A stretch of 64,000 bases of DNA from Paludibaculum sp. (GTDB lineage: Bacteria > Acidobacteriota > Terriglobia > Bryobacterales > Bryobacteraceae): assembly GCA_029973955.1 (NCBI GenBank), contig JARKQJ010000261.1, positions 1-64,000 of the forward strand, given 5' to 3'. The position numbers and the translations under genes are program-made. The first letter of the stretch is position 1. Every line of letters starts with the position of its first letter. Shown here in pieces: positions 32,993 to 44,111 of the stretch. The notes below the pieces were generated by a model. That model was not told the DNA's origin. It saw only the letters and a list, made by a program, of their open reading frames with translations, and searched no databases.

Positions 32993-34321
32993 ATGACTGA
33001 AGGCCCGGCCCTCATCTTTCTTACGATCGGCGCCATCGCCCTTCTCCTGGGCCTCATCCTCTTCGCCAAGCTCCACGCCTTCCTCGCCCTGCTCATCACC
33101 AGCATGGCCCTCGGCCTCAGCGCCGGCATGGCCCCGTTGAAGGTGCTCAAATCCATGCAATCCGGCTTCGGCGAAGCTCTCGGCTTCATCGCCGTCGTCG
33201 TCTCGCTCGGCGCCATGGTCGGCCGTCTTCTCGAACACTCCGGCGGTGGCCGCGCGCTCGCCGAATGGATGCTCTCCAAGACGGGCCGCCGCCAGGCCGT
33301 CTGGGCCGTCCTCTTCTCTTCTTTCCTCGTCGGTCTCCCCATCTTCTTCGAGGTCGGCTTCATCATCCTGGTCCCGCTGGCCTACTCACTCGCACGCGAG
33401 TCCAAGAAGAGCCTCCTCTACTTCGGACTACCCATGGCCGCCGCCCTCACCGTCACCCACGCCATGGTTCCGCCTCACCCCGCTCCGGCCGCCGCCGCCC
33501 AACTCCTCGGCGCCGACATGGGCAAAGCCATTCTCTACGGCGCCATTCTCTCCATCCCCATGGCCATCTCCGGCGGCATCTTCTACGGACTCTGGATCTC
33601 GCGCCGCATGTTCATCCCCGTCCCCGAATCCGCCGCCGTTCCCGCCGGTGCCCAACAGAATCCGCCCCACAACGCCCTCACGGTTCTCATCCTCACCCTC
33701 CCCGTCCTCCTCATCTTCGCCTCCTCCATTGCGGACTTCCTTCAATCGCCGGTCCGCCCCCTCCTGAACTTCCTCGGACACCCCTTCACCGCCCTCATCC
33801 TCACCACTCTCGCCGCCATCTACTTCTACGGCTACCGCCGCGGCCTCTCCCGAGACGCTCTCCTCAAGATGACCACCGAAGCCCTCATGCCCGTCGGCAC
33901 CCTCCTCGCCATCATGGGCGGCGGCGGAGCTTTCAAGCAGATCATCGTCGACTCCGGCGTCGGCCCCTACATCGGCCGCCTCCTCGCCTCTTCCTCCGTC
34001 TCTCCGCTCATCCTCGCTTACCTCGTCTCCGCCGGCATGCGCGTCGCCCAGGGCTCCGCCACCGTCGCCATCATCACCGCCGGCGGCATCGTCGCCCCGC
34101 TCGTCAAAGACATCCCCGGCTACTCGCCCGAAATGATCCTTCTCGCCCTCTGCTGCGGCGGCACCGTGCTCTCGCATGTCAACGACGCCGGCTTCTGGCT
34201 CGTCAATCAGTGTTTCGGAATGACCGTCCCCCAAACTCTCCGCTCCTGGACCGCCATGAAGGTGGTCACCTCCTTCGTCGGCATCGCCATCGTGCTCGCG
34301 CTTCAGGCGCTGCTTCAATAA
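32993..34321 (+). CDS. GntP family gluconate/hydroxy-acid:H+ symporter
   Basis: Protein of 442 residues with about twelve transmembrane segments. It matches the GntP family: FEVGFIILVPLAYSLARESKKSLLYFGLPMAAAL, AMVPPHPAPAAAAQLLGAD, LAIMGGGGAFKQIIVDSGVG, RVAQGSATVAIITAGG and SHVNDAGFWLVNQCFGMTV. These importers take up gluconate or related hydroxy acids with protons. No gluconate kinase gene is adjacent, so the substrate is open. Start ATG 32993, 13 bases after the ligase stop. Confidence 0.9.
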   Translation: MTEGPALIFLTIGAIALLLGLILFAKLHAFLALLITSMALGLSAGMAPLKVLKSMQSGFGEALGFIAVVVSLGAMVGRLLEHSGGGRALAEWMLSKTGRRQAVWAVLFSSFLVGLPIFFEVGFIILVPLAYSLARESKKSLLYFGLPMAAALTVTHAMVPPHPAPAAAAQLLGADMGKAILYGAILSIPMAISGGIFYGLWISRRMFIPVPESAAVPAGAQQNPPHNALTVLILTLPVLLIFASSIADFLQSPVRPLLNFLGHPFTALILTTLAAIYFYGYRRGLSRDALLKMTTEALMPVGTLLAIMGGGGAFKQIIVDSGVGPYIGRLLASSSVSPLILAYLVSAGMRVAQGSATVAIITAGGIVAPLVKDIPGYSPEMILLALCCGGTVLSHVNDAGFWLVNQCFGMTVPQTLRSWTAMKVVTSFVGIAIVLALQALLQ

Positions 34322-34341
34322 ACTATCCCGTAGGCATCTCT

Positions 34342-36132
34342 ATGAAACGCATTCTTCCCCTTCTGTTGCTTGCCGCACTCACCGCTTGCCGCACAGGCAC
34401 ACCCACAGCCGCCGATGCCCAGGCTTTGGTCGATAAAGCCGAAGCCGAGTCATTCGATCTCGCTCACGAGGCCGGCCAGGCCTCCTGGGTCGCCGCCAAT
34501 TTCATCACCCAGGACACCGAGGCCCTCTCAGCCAAGGCTGCCGAGCGCTCCGTCAACGCCGCGGTCCGCTACGCCAAGGAGGCCGCCCGCTTCGACAACG
34601 TCCAACTCCCGCCCGAACTCGCCCGCAAGATCAAACTCCTCAAACTCTCCCTCACTCTCCCCGCGCCCTCCGATCCCAAAGACGCCGCCGAGATGACGCG
34701 CCTCGCCGCCGCCCTCGAAGCCGCCTACGGCAAAGGCAAATACTGCCCCGGCGGCGATCCGTCCAAGTGCCTGAACATCGACGACATCACCAAAATCATG
34801 GCCTCCAGCCGCGATCCCAAGCAACTCCTCGACGCCTGGTCCGGCTGGCACACCGTCGCCCCGCCCATGAAGAAAGACTTCGTTCGCCTCGTCGAAATCA
34901 CCAACAAGGGCGCCAAGGAGCTCGGCTTCTCCGACACCGGCGCCCTCTGGCGCAGCCAGTACGACATGCCCCCCGACGAGTTCGCCAAGGAACTCGACCG
35001 CCTCTGGGCCCAGGTCAAGCCCCTCTACGACCAGCTCCACGCCTACGCCCGCTGGAAGCTCCGCGAAAAGTACGGCAAGGACGCCGTCCCCGAAAACGGC
35101 CCCATTCCCGCCCACCTCCTCGGCAATATCTGGGCTCAACAATGGGATAATCTCTACCCCATCCTAGCCCCCGCCGGCGCCGATCCTGGCTACGACCTCT
35201 CCAGCATCCTCAAGCAGCGCAAGACCGATCCCATCCAGATGGTCAAATACGGCGAGGCCTTCTTCACCTCTCTCGGCTTCGCCCCTCTGCCCCAGACCTT
35301 CTGGGAGCGCTCTCTCTTCGTCCGCCCGCGCGACCGCGACGTCGTCTGCCATGCCTCCGCCTGGGACGTCGACAACATCGACGACCTCCGCATCAAAATG
35401 TGCATCGACATCACCGCCGACGACTTCAATACCATTCACCACGAACTCGGCCACAACTTCTACCAGCGCGCCTACAACAAGCAGTCCATGTCGTTCCGCA
35501 ACTCCGCCAACGACGGTTTCCACGAAGCCATCGGCGACACCATCGCGCTCTCCATCACCCCCGAATACCTCGTCAAGCTCGGCTTCATCCAGAAAGCGCC
35601 GGATCCCTCCAAGGACCTCGGACTCCTGCTCCGCCGCGCGCTCGATAAGGTTGCCTTCCTCCCCTTCGGCCTCCTCATCGATCAGTGGCGCTGGAAGGTC
35701 TACTCCGGCCAGATCACCCCTGAGCAGTACAACAAGGCCTGGTGGGAACTGCGCCTCAAATACCAGGGCATCGCTCCGCCCTCGGCGCGCGGCGAAGAGT
35801 TCTTCGATCCCGGCGCCAAGTACCACGTCCCCGCCAACGTCCCCTACACCCGCTACTTCCTCGCCCACATCCTCCAGTTCCAGTTCCACAAGTCTCTCAG
35901 CGAACTCGCAGGCTGCAAGGACCCCGTCCACCGCTGCTCCATCTACCAGAGCCAGGAGGCCGGAAAACGCCTCGATGAGATGCTCCAGATGGGCCAGAGC
36001 AAGCCCTGGCAGGATGCCCTCGAGAAGGTCACCGGCACCCGCCAGATGGACGGCAATTCCGTGCGCGCTTACTTCAAGCCGCTGGAAGACTGGCTCATCG
36101 AGCAGAACAAGGGCAAGCCCGTAGGATGGTAG
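34342..36132 (+). CDS. M2 family (ACE-like) zinc metallopeptidase lipoprotein
   Basis: Protein of 596 residues. A lipoprotein signal (MKRILPLLLLAALTAC, lipobox LTAC) anchors it in a membrane facing the periplasm. The peptidase domain has the zinc motif HELGH at 367-371, followed by the third ligand region NDGFHEAIGD, and WGNIWAQQW-like LLGNIWAQQWDNLYP. M2 enzymes are dipeptidyl carboxypeptidases related to angiotensin-converting enzyme. ATG 34342 is fixed by the lipoprotein signal; the same frame is open far upstream inside gntP but is only a shadow there. The next gene starts two bases after this stop. Confidence 0.92.
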   Translation: MKRILPLLLLAALTACRTGTPTAADAQALVDKAEAESFDLAHEAGQASWVAANFITQDTEALSAKAAERSVNAAVRYAKEAARFDNVQLPPELARKIKLLKLSLTLPAPSDPKDAAEMTRLAAALEAAYGKGKYCPGGDPSKCLNIDDITKIMASSRDPKQLLDAWSGWHTVAPPMKKDFVRLVEITNKGAKELGFSDTGALWRSQYDMPPDEFAKELDRLWAQVKPLYDQLHAYARWKLREKYGKDAVPENGPIPAHLLGNIWAQQWDNLYPILAPAGADPGYDLSSILKQRKTDPIQMVKYGEAFFTSLGFAPLPQTFWERSLFVRPRDRDVVCHASAWDVDNIDDLRIKMCIDITADDFNTIHHELGHNFYQRAYNKQSMSFRNSANDGFHEAIGDTIALSITPEYLVKLGFIQKAPDPSKDLGLLLRRALDKVAFLPFGLLIDQWRWKVYSGQITPEQYNKAWWELRLKYQGIAPPSARGEEFFDPGAKYHVPANVPYTRYFLAHILQFQFHKSLSELAGCKDPVHRCSIYQSQEAGKRLDEMLQMGQSKPWQDALEKVTGTRQMDGNSVRAYFKPLEDWLIEQNKGKPVGW

Positions 36133-36134
36133 CA

Positions 36135-37475
36135 ATGCGCCGCAGAACCTTCCTGAAAACCCCCGCCGCCGCCGCTGTGCCCGCCGCCGCTCCCAACGAC
36201 CGGATCGGCGTCGCCGTCATCGGCTGCGGCGGCATGGGCCGCGCCGACCTCGCTGATTTCCAGAAGCAGCCCGAAGTCGAAATCCGTGCCGTCTGCGACG
36301 TCTTCCGTCCCAACGCTCAGGCCGCCGCCAAACTCTGTACCGGCACCCCAGAGATCTACTCCGACTACCGCCGCATCCTCGAACGCAAAGACATCGACGC
36401 CGTCATCGTCGCCACCCCCGACCACTGGCACCCCCTCATCGCCGTCCAGGCCTGCAATGCCGGCAAGGACGTCTACGTCGAAAAACCCATCTCGCACAAT
36501 GTGCGCGAAGGCCGCCTCATGGTCGAGGCCGCCCGGCGCAACTCGCGCGTCGTCCAGGTCGGCATCCAGCAGCGCTCCGGCGCCCACTTCCAGCGCGCCG
36601 TCGCCGCCGTCCAGGAGGGCAAAATCGGCAAAGTCCACTTCGCCCAATGCTGGAACCATAACTACTCCTCCAATCCCAAGGGCGCCGGCAACCCGCCCGA
36701 CGCCCCCGTGCCCGAAGGCCTCGATTGGGACATGTGGCTCGGCCCCGCGCCCAAAATCCCCTACAACCCCGCCCGCCGCAACTTCCGCGCTTTCTGGGAC
36801 TACGCCGGCGGCGAACTCACCAACTGGTGCGTCCACCTCATCGACGTCGTCCACTGGGCCCTCCAGGTCGATACCCCCCTCACCGTCACCAGTTCCGGCG
36901 GCAAGTGGTTCTACCAGGACGCCCGCGAATGCGCCGACACCCAGGAAGTCCTCTGGGAGTACCCCGGCAACCTCCTCGTCCGCTACTCCACCCTGACCCA
37001 CAACAGCTACGGCCCTAACGGCCACCCCGGCAACAAGAGCTTCGGCAGCTACGGTGTTCTCCTCCAGGGCACCAAGGGCACCATCTTCATCGACCGCGCC
37101 GGCTACGAAATCACCCCTCAGATGGAGCCTCACTCCGAAAAACAGAGCGCCGGTTCCAGCGCCGCCTACGATGACCTCATCGGGTACGGCCAGTTCTATA
37201 CGGCCCTCACTCCCGCCGAACGCGGCGCCACTTCGTTCCAGCACCTGCCCCACGTCCGGAACTTCCTCGATTGCATGAAGTCCCGCCAGAAGCCTGCCGG
37301 CGACATCGAGATCGGTCACAAGAGCACCGCCACCTGCCTCATCGGCAACATCGCCCTCCGCACCGGCGAGAAACTCCGCTGGGACGGCGCCGCCGAGCGC
37401 TTCACCAATAGCGAGGCCGCCAACGCCATGCTCCGCCGTGACTACCGCGCCCCCTGGTCCCTCCCCGGCCTCTAG
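36135..37475 (+). CDS. Tat-exported Gfo/Idh/MocA family oxidoreductase
   Basis: Protein of 446 residues. It has a twin-arginine signal (MRRRTFLKTPAAAAVPAAA). Rossmann domain GVAVIGCGGMGRADL, then VIVATPDHWHPLIAVQA and the catalytic EKP in DVYVEKPISHN. The C-terminal alpha/beta substrate domain follows (HLIDVVHWALQ). Such exported NAD(P)-dependent sugar oxidoreductases are abundant in Acidobacteriota and Planctomycetes, probably acting on glycosides. ATG 36135 has AGGA eight bases before; ATG 36126 is a possible alternative. It sits directly after the M2 peptidase gene. Confidence 0.85.
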   Translation: MRRRTFLKTPAAAAVPAAAPNDRIGVAVIGCGGMGRADLADFQKQPEVEIRAVCDVFRPNAQAAAKLCTGTPEIYSDYRRILERKDIDAVIVATPDHWHPLIAVQACNAGKDVYVEKPISHNVREGRLMVEAARRNSRVVQVGIQQRSGAHFQRAVAAVQEGKIGKVHFAQCWNHNYSSNPKGAGNPPDAPVPEGLDWDMWLGPAPKIPYNPARRNFRAFWDYAGGELTNWCVHLIDVVHWALQVDTPLTVTSSGGKWFYQDARECADTQEVLWEYPGNLLVRYSTLTHNSYGPNGHPGNKSFGSYGVLLQGTKGTIFIDRAGYEITPQMEPHSEKQSAGSSAAYDDLIGYGQFYTALTPAERGATSFQHLPHVRNFLDCMKSRQKPAGDIEIGHKSTATCLIGNIALRTGEKLRWDGAAERFTNSEAANAMLRRDYRAPWSLPGL

Positions 37476-37794
37476 AAGACTGCCGCGGAGCCCGAGCCGG
37501 CCGGCCGCCGGCACAGCCTTTGGGGCCGCGTGGTCTCGCTCCCCCAGCTTCGCCGGCGCTGCCTTCCTCCTCACTGTGGGAGGCTGCCACTGTGTCGCGG
37601 CCGAAGCGGGTATTCCCGCCGCCGGCTGCTCTTCGGCAGGCGGTCGAGTCCGGTTCCCTTGACAATGTAGGAACGGGGCATTAGGATCGCTAGTTAGGAA
37701 AATTAACTAACCATGGCGGCCGGCGGCATGGCTGCCCGTGCCCGGGGACGATGATCATGCCTGAGATTCCGCGAACAGGCACTGGAGAATCAAA
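37476..37794. other. Intergenic region with promoter of the decarboxylase gene
   Basis: About 320 bases without a gene. The left half is GC-rich with small inverted repeats (GCCGGC type) that may end the upstream transcript. The right half carries the promoter and dyad described separately, followed by a leader of about 100 bases. Confidence 0.5.
37659..37709 (+). promoter_or_regulatory. Sigma70-type promoter with operator-like dyad at the transcription start
   Basis: TTGACA (37659-37664), a 17-base spacer, TAGGAT (37682-37687): a consensus -35 and a good -10. From +4 or so lies TAGTTA-ggaaaat-TAACTA (37691-37709), an AT-rich inverted repeat in a GC-rich setting, where a repressor would block initiation. 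Confidence 0.6.
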
Positions 37795-39525
37795 ATGAAC
37801 TCTGTCGATCCGGATCAGGCCCATTCGCTCCACCGCGACTTCGAAGAGAAGTTCGAGCGGGTGAAACGGCTCTACTTCTCCCGCGATCCCCGCCACTGGC
37901 CTTGCTTTGCCGACGCGGGTTTCCGGGATGTCTCCTCATTCCGCGCGCTGCATCTGGCCCCGCATCTGAGGCTTGGCGCATACTCTGATGGCGAATCGCT
38001 GGCGCGCAAGTTGCAGGCCGAAACAGATATCCCCGAGCAAAGCAGGCCGCCCGACGGCTGCCCAAACAGCATGCTCCGCTTCGCCGCCGCGATGTCCAAA
38101 GACTGGGAAAACCCCTCCTCCGCCGAAAATGTGATCACCATGCCGTGCGACCCGGCCATCTACGGCGCGATGCTGGGGACGCTGGCGAACGCCAATCTCG
38201 TCTATGAAGAGTATGCCGGCATGGCCAGCGAGCTCGAAAAAGTAGTGGTGAGGCAGATCGCCAATCTGGCTGGCTACGACCCCGATCGCGCTTCGGGCTT
38301 CTTTACGCAAGGCGGAACGTTCTGCAATCTCTACGGCTATCTGGCGGGCATCCGCAAGTCTCTTCCCGAGGCCAAGCACCATGGCATGGGATATACCCAC
38401 GACTACCGCATCATCAACTCGCAAGGCGGCCACTACTCCAATATCACGAACCTTTCTCTGCTGGGAGTGGATATCCGCAAGCGGGCCATCCGCATCAAGA
38501 TCAGCAACAACAACAACATCGACCTCCAGGACCTCGAGCGCCAACTGAGGGCGTGCTTCGATGTCGGCAGTGTGGTTCCCGCCATCATGCTCACCATGGG
38601 CACCACGGACACCTTCGCCGTCGACCCCGTGAAGGCCGTGCATGACTTGCGCAACAGGCTCTGCCTCCAATACGGCATCGACGTCAAGCCTCACATCCAC
38701 GTCGATTCGGCCATCGGCTGGACCATGCTGTTCTTCCTCGGCTACGACTTCGATGAGAATCCCCTCCAGATCAACGGGGCGACGCTCGCCGGTCTCCGCC
38801 GCAACGTGGAGATGTTCCGTGAACTCCGCTACGCGGACTCCTTTACGGTCGACTTTCAAAAGTGGGGCTACGCCCCCTACACTTCAAGCCTTGTCATGTT
38901 CGCCGACCGGAGTGATTTGAAGTTCCTGGAGAACGACCCTGAAAACTTCAGCTACTTCGAAGACGAACTGCAGGGGCACTCTCACTTGCAGGCGACCATC
39001 GAGTGCTCCCGTGGCGCCGCCGGCGTCTTCGCCGCCTATGCGGCCTTGAACTTCCTCGGGATCGAGGGCTACCAGGTCGTGCTCGCGCATTGCCTTCAGA
39101 ACGCCGACTACTTCCGGCACAGGCTGCGGCAGTTGGGCTTCGCAAAAGTCATCGCGCCCGAAAACGCGGGGCCCAGCGTCGGCTTCCGCCTCTACAATCC
39201 AGACGGAGTCTCCGACGCTGAGGCCGAATTCGCCGTTGAACAGCACCGTCAGCCAGACAAGGAATACCTCGAGCGGCTGTCGGCCAACAGCGCCTTCCAC
39301 CGGCAGGTATTCCTGGATCGGGGCAAAGTGGGGCTCTACACGAACTGGGTATCGTTCATCGCCCACACGTCTTACGATGAGACCGGGCGATGCCACCGGT
39401 TGCCTGGCGAGAAAGCGGTGTTTCTGAACCCCGCCACGACGCGCCGCCAGATCGACGAGTTCATCCACCACATCCTGGGCCCGAACCCCGGCCAGCACCT
39501 CCACGGCGCCGGACCGGCGGCATAG
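37795..39525 (+). CDS. PLP-dependent decarboxylase, group II (glutamate/aromatic amino acid type)
   Basis: Protein of 576 residues. PLP fold with the conserved ASGFFTQGGTFCNLYG phosphate-binding region, HIHVDSAIGW with the ring-contacting Asp, and the Schiff-base Lys356 in VDFQKWGYAPYTS. The group II family makes amines such as GABA, tyramine or beta-alanine from amino acids, and the substrate cannot be fixed here. Compared with E. coli GadB it is longer by about 110 residues. Start ATG 37795 follows a clear promoter and a leader of about 100 bases. It is monocistronic. Confidence 0.85.
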   Translation: MNSVDPDQAHSLHRDFEEKFERVKRLYFSRDPRHWPCFADAGFRDVSSFRALHLAPHLRLGAYSDGESLARKLQAETDIPEQSRPPDGCPNSMLRFAAAMSKDWENPSSAENVITMPCDPAIYGAMLGTLANANLVYEEYAGMASELEKVVVRQIANLAGYDPDRASGFFTQGGTFCNLYGYLAGIRKSLPEAKHHGMGYTHDYRIINSQGGHYSNITNLSLLGVDIRKRAIRIKISNNNNIDLQDLERQLRACFDVGSVVPAIMLTMGTTDTFAVDPVKAVHDLRNRLCLQYGIDVKPHIHVDSAIGWTMLFFLGYDFDENPLQINGATLAGLRRNVEMFRELRYADSFTVDFQKWGYAPYTSSLVMFADRSDLKFLENDPENFSYFEDELQGHSHLQATIECSRGAAGVFAAYAALNFLGIEGYQVVLAHCLQNADYFRHRLRQLGFAKVIAPENAGPSVGFRLYNPDGVSDAEAEFAVEQHRQPDKEYLERLSANSAFHRQVFLDRGKVGLYTNWVSFIAHTSYDETGRCHRLPGEKAVFLNPATTRRQIDEFIHHILGPNPGQHLHGAGPAA

Positions 39526-39666
39526 AATCAACTCCATGCGGCGCAGCGGAACAGCCGCGCGCACACCATGTACCAGAGTTCCGGCGGACTTCCGGCCGTC
39601 GCTCAACGCGCGCCCTTTGAATTGACATTTCAGTACTAGTGCGTCCAGAATCAGACATCTCCTGTG

Positions 39667-39695
39667 TTGATTCCGATATCGACGTCTTATATAGT
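39667..39695 (+). promoter_or_regulatory. Promoter of the pyrophosphatase gene
   Basis: TTGATT (39667-39672), a 17-base spacer, TATAGT (39690-39695). Transcription would begin near 39702, giving a 100-base leader before the ATG at 39803 and excluding the earlier in-frame ATG at 39698. Confidence 0.55.
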
Positions 39696-39802
39696 GAATG
39701 TTGGGTCGCTTTTCTAACTACTTTACAGGTCTGATCCCCCTCGACACGCTGGCCCAAGGTGTCAGGAACTCCGAAAATCCGCAGACCGGGAGGTTTCGAT
39801 CG

Positions 39803-42310
<2,508 letters not shown>

Positions 42311-42322
42311 GACCTCACCAAT

Positions 42323-42362
42323 ACAACAAGAGGGCAGCCCGGAAGGGCTGCCCTCTTGTTGT
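42323..42362 (+). terminator. hppA terminator
   Basis: A perfect 18-base stem, ACAACAAGAGGGCAGCCC, with a GGAA tetraloop, 12 bases after the hppA stop. The foot of the hairpin supplies TTGTTGT in place of a pure U-run. Confidence 0.85.
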
Positions 42363-42484
42363 CTCCGCCCACCCTCACTATCGTTCTCCCCAAGGCATCC
42401 CCCCTCAGTCCGGCCGGAGGAGTCCCCCCCAGACAGGGCATGCACCCAACCCAAACCAACGCGAGGGCGTCCCCCAACAGGAAA

Positions 42485-42504
42485 GGCCGCCCCGAAGGGC
42501 GGCC
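42485..42504 (-). terminator. Terminator of the sigma/anti-sigma/DUF4252 operon
   Basis: On the minus strand GGCCGCCC-TTCG-GGGCGGCC is followed by TTTCC. A very stable UUCG-capped hairpin, 28 bases past the DUF4252 stop codon. Confidence 0.75.
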
Positions 42505-42532
42505 CATCTTAAACCCAACTCACTTCTACTGC

Positions 42533-43114
42533 CTACGCTTCGTCGTCGTTGTCCTCATTCTTCGTGGAAGCCTTCGGCTTAGCCGTCCCCGAACTCTTGC
42601 CCGAACCTTCCGAGCCCTGTAGTTCCGGAATCCCCAGCACGCCGCCCAGTTTTCCGATCGATGACAGATCCAGCGGCCCGTCGATGTGCACGATCGAAAC
42701 CTCTCTCGGCTCCGCCGCCACAATCAGGAACCCCGCGGACTTGCCGTCCGGCCCCTTCTGAATCAGGATGTCCGTGAACCCGCCCTTCTCCTTCGTCGAG
42801 ATGATGTTCACCCAGTTGCCCGACGACGTGACCTTGTCGCGGAACGCCCGCACCACCTCCACGTCGTACAGCCCCTTCTCGTCGAACTCATAGCTGCGCA
42901 CCTGGACTGACTTGAGCACCTTCACCACTTCGCCCAGGTTCTTGGTCCCTTGGCCGCCATTCACGCCCGCAATCAGGCCAAGCTGTTCCGGTCCCAGGTT
43001 CACCACCGAGGACTCCTTGGCCTTCTCGCCCAGCTTGTCCAGCATCTTGAAGTCAATAGTTTGAGCAGCCAGCGGCAGTGCCGCTACCAGCGCCAGAAGC
43101 CATCGTGCATTCAT
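42533..43114 (-). CDS. Exported DUF4252 protein
   Basis: Protein of 193 residues with a signal peptide (MNARWLLALVAALPLAAQ). The DUF4252-like body runs from about 20 to 155 (LDKLGEKAKESSVVNLGPEQ, VKVLKSVQVRSYEFDEKGLYD, ISTKEKGGFTDILIQKG). A low-complexity acidic/basic tail follows (SEGSGKSSGTAKPKASTKNEDNDDEA). Function unknown. Its start overlaps the stop of the anti-sigma-like gene (ATGA), making a three-gene operon with an ECF sigma factor, so it may be a sensor or target of that regulon. Confidence 0.75.
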   Translation of the reverse strand: MNARWLLALVAALPLAAQTIDFKMLDKLGEKAKESSVVNLGPEQLGLIAGVNGGQGTKNLGEVVKVLKSVQVRSYEFDEKGLYDVEVVRAFRDKVTSSGNWVNIISTKEKGGFTDILIQKGPDGKSAGFLIVAAEPREVSIVHIDGPLDLSSIGKLGGVLGIPELQGSEGSGKSSGTAKPKASTKNEDNDDEA

Positions 43115-43464
43115 TGGGACACCTCCATCAGATCGATCCTTTGAACTCCGATAGCGCGCAATTGCCCTTCCACCTTCGATACCTGTTGAGAGGTGAGCCG
43201 CAGTGCGTAGATCAGCTTCTCGCGAGCCTCCGCCGCCTGCCGCTCCCGCATCTGCTCCTGGCGCCAGTGCAGGCCATAGCCGCCCGCGCTCACCACCAGG
43301 GCGACACTGGCGGCCATCGCCAGCCAGCGCCTCTGAGTGAAACTCCGCTTCGCAGCCGCCTTCGCTTCCACACGGGCCAGAATCCGCTGTTCGAGCCCGG
43401 CAGGCGCTTCTACCCGCCGCAAGGATTCGCGCAACTGATCTTCAAACCGCTCGGGGCCGCTCAT
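43111..43464 (-). CDS. Small anti-sigma-like membrane protein
   Basis: Protein of 117 residues. A cytoplasmic N-terminal part (1-45, with LRRVEAPAGLEQRILARV) is followed by one transmembrane segment (about 47-63, WLAMAASVALVVSAGGYGL) and a charged periplasmic coiled coil. Size, topology and position directly after an ECF sigma gene, with ATGA overlap, suggest the anti-sigma factor. No zinc-binding HxxxCxxC motif is present. Confidence 0.65.
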   Translation of the reverse strand: MSGPERFEDQLRESLRRVEAPAGLEQRILARVEAKAAAKRSFTQRRWLAMAASVALVVSAGGYGLHWRQEQMRERQAAEAREKLIYALRLTSQQVSKVEGQLRAIGVQRIDLMEVSQ

Positions 43465-43979
43465 GCCTGTTTCATCTCCTTTGCCGCCGCGCCCTGCCGG
43501 CGCAGCATCTTCTCTCTCAACAGATTCACCGACCGGTGCAGCCGGCTCTTTACCGTTTGCACCGGGATCTCCAGCACCTTCGAGATCTCGCTCAGCTCCA
43601 GCTCTTCCTGGAACCGCAGGATGATCATCATCCGGGCCGCCGCCGGCAGCGTCGCCACAGTGCGCCGCAACTGCCGGCTCAACAGCATGTCGCTGTTATC
43701 ACCGCGCGCGCGGGGCTCCGGCACCTGCTCCAGCGACGGTCCGCGGCGGTACTTCCGCTTGCGGATCTCGTCGATGGACCGGTTCGAGGCTACTCGCGCC
43801 AGCCAGGGCTTCACGTGGCCCGGCCCTTCCAACCGGTGCAGGTTCTCGTGCAGCGAAAGAAAGACGTCTTGCGTCAAATCCTCCGCCGCAGCGCGATCCT
43901 GCAACGCATGGTAGGCCAGGCTGAACACCATCGACTGGTGCTCCCGGACGATCTCGGCGAATTCGGGCATTGTCGCCAT
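43461..43979 (-). CDS. ECF-type RNA polymerase sigma factor
   Basis: Protein of 172 residues. Region 2 (HQSMVFSLAYHALQDRAAAEDLTQDVFLSLHENL and the -10-contacting VASNRSIDEIRKRKYR) and region 4 (LPAAARMMIILRFQEELELSEISKVLEIPVQTVKSRLHRSVNLL) are complete. It is the first gene of an operon with an anti-sigma-like membrane protein and a DUF4252 protein, all with ATGA overlaps. ECF factors of this kind respond to envelope signals through the membrane partner. Confidence 0.92.
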   Translation of the reverse strand: MATMPEFAEIVREHQSMVFSLAYHALQDRAAAEDLTQDVFLSLHENLHRLEGPGHVKPWLARVASNRSIDEIRKRKYRRGPSLEQVPEPRARGDNSDMLLSRQLRRTVATLPAAARMMIILRFQEELELSEISKVLEIPVQTVKSRLHRSVNLLREKMLRRQGAAAKEMKQA

Positions 43980-44111
43980 CTGCTATCCAATACGATCCAC
44001 TCTGAACGCGGTTGCCTCTATTTTCGCGCAATTGTCATCGCCTTCTCCCTTCCGCCACCCCCCGCGCCGCCCTTTCTGTGCCCTGCTAGACTCTGGTGAG
44101 GAGGATTCGCC

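Noticed and set aside
33265..34341. Upstream extension of the M2 peptidase frame through gntP
   Set aside because: The frame is open for 359 codons, but that part is Arg/His/Pro-rich and lies inside gntP. A lipoprotein signal begins exactly at ATG 34342.
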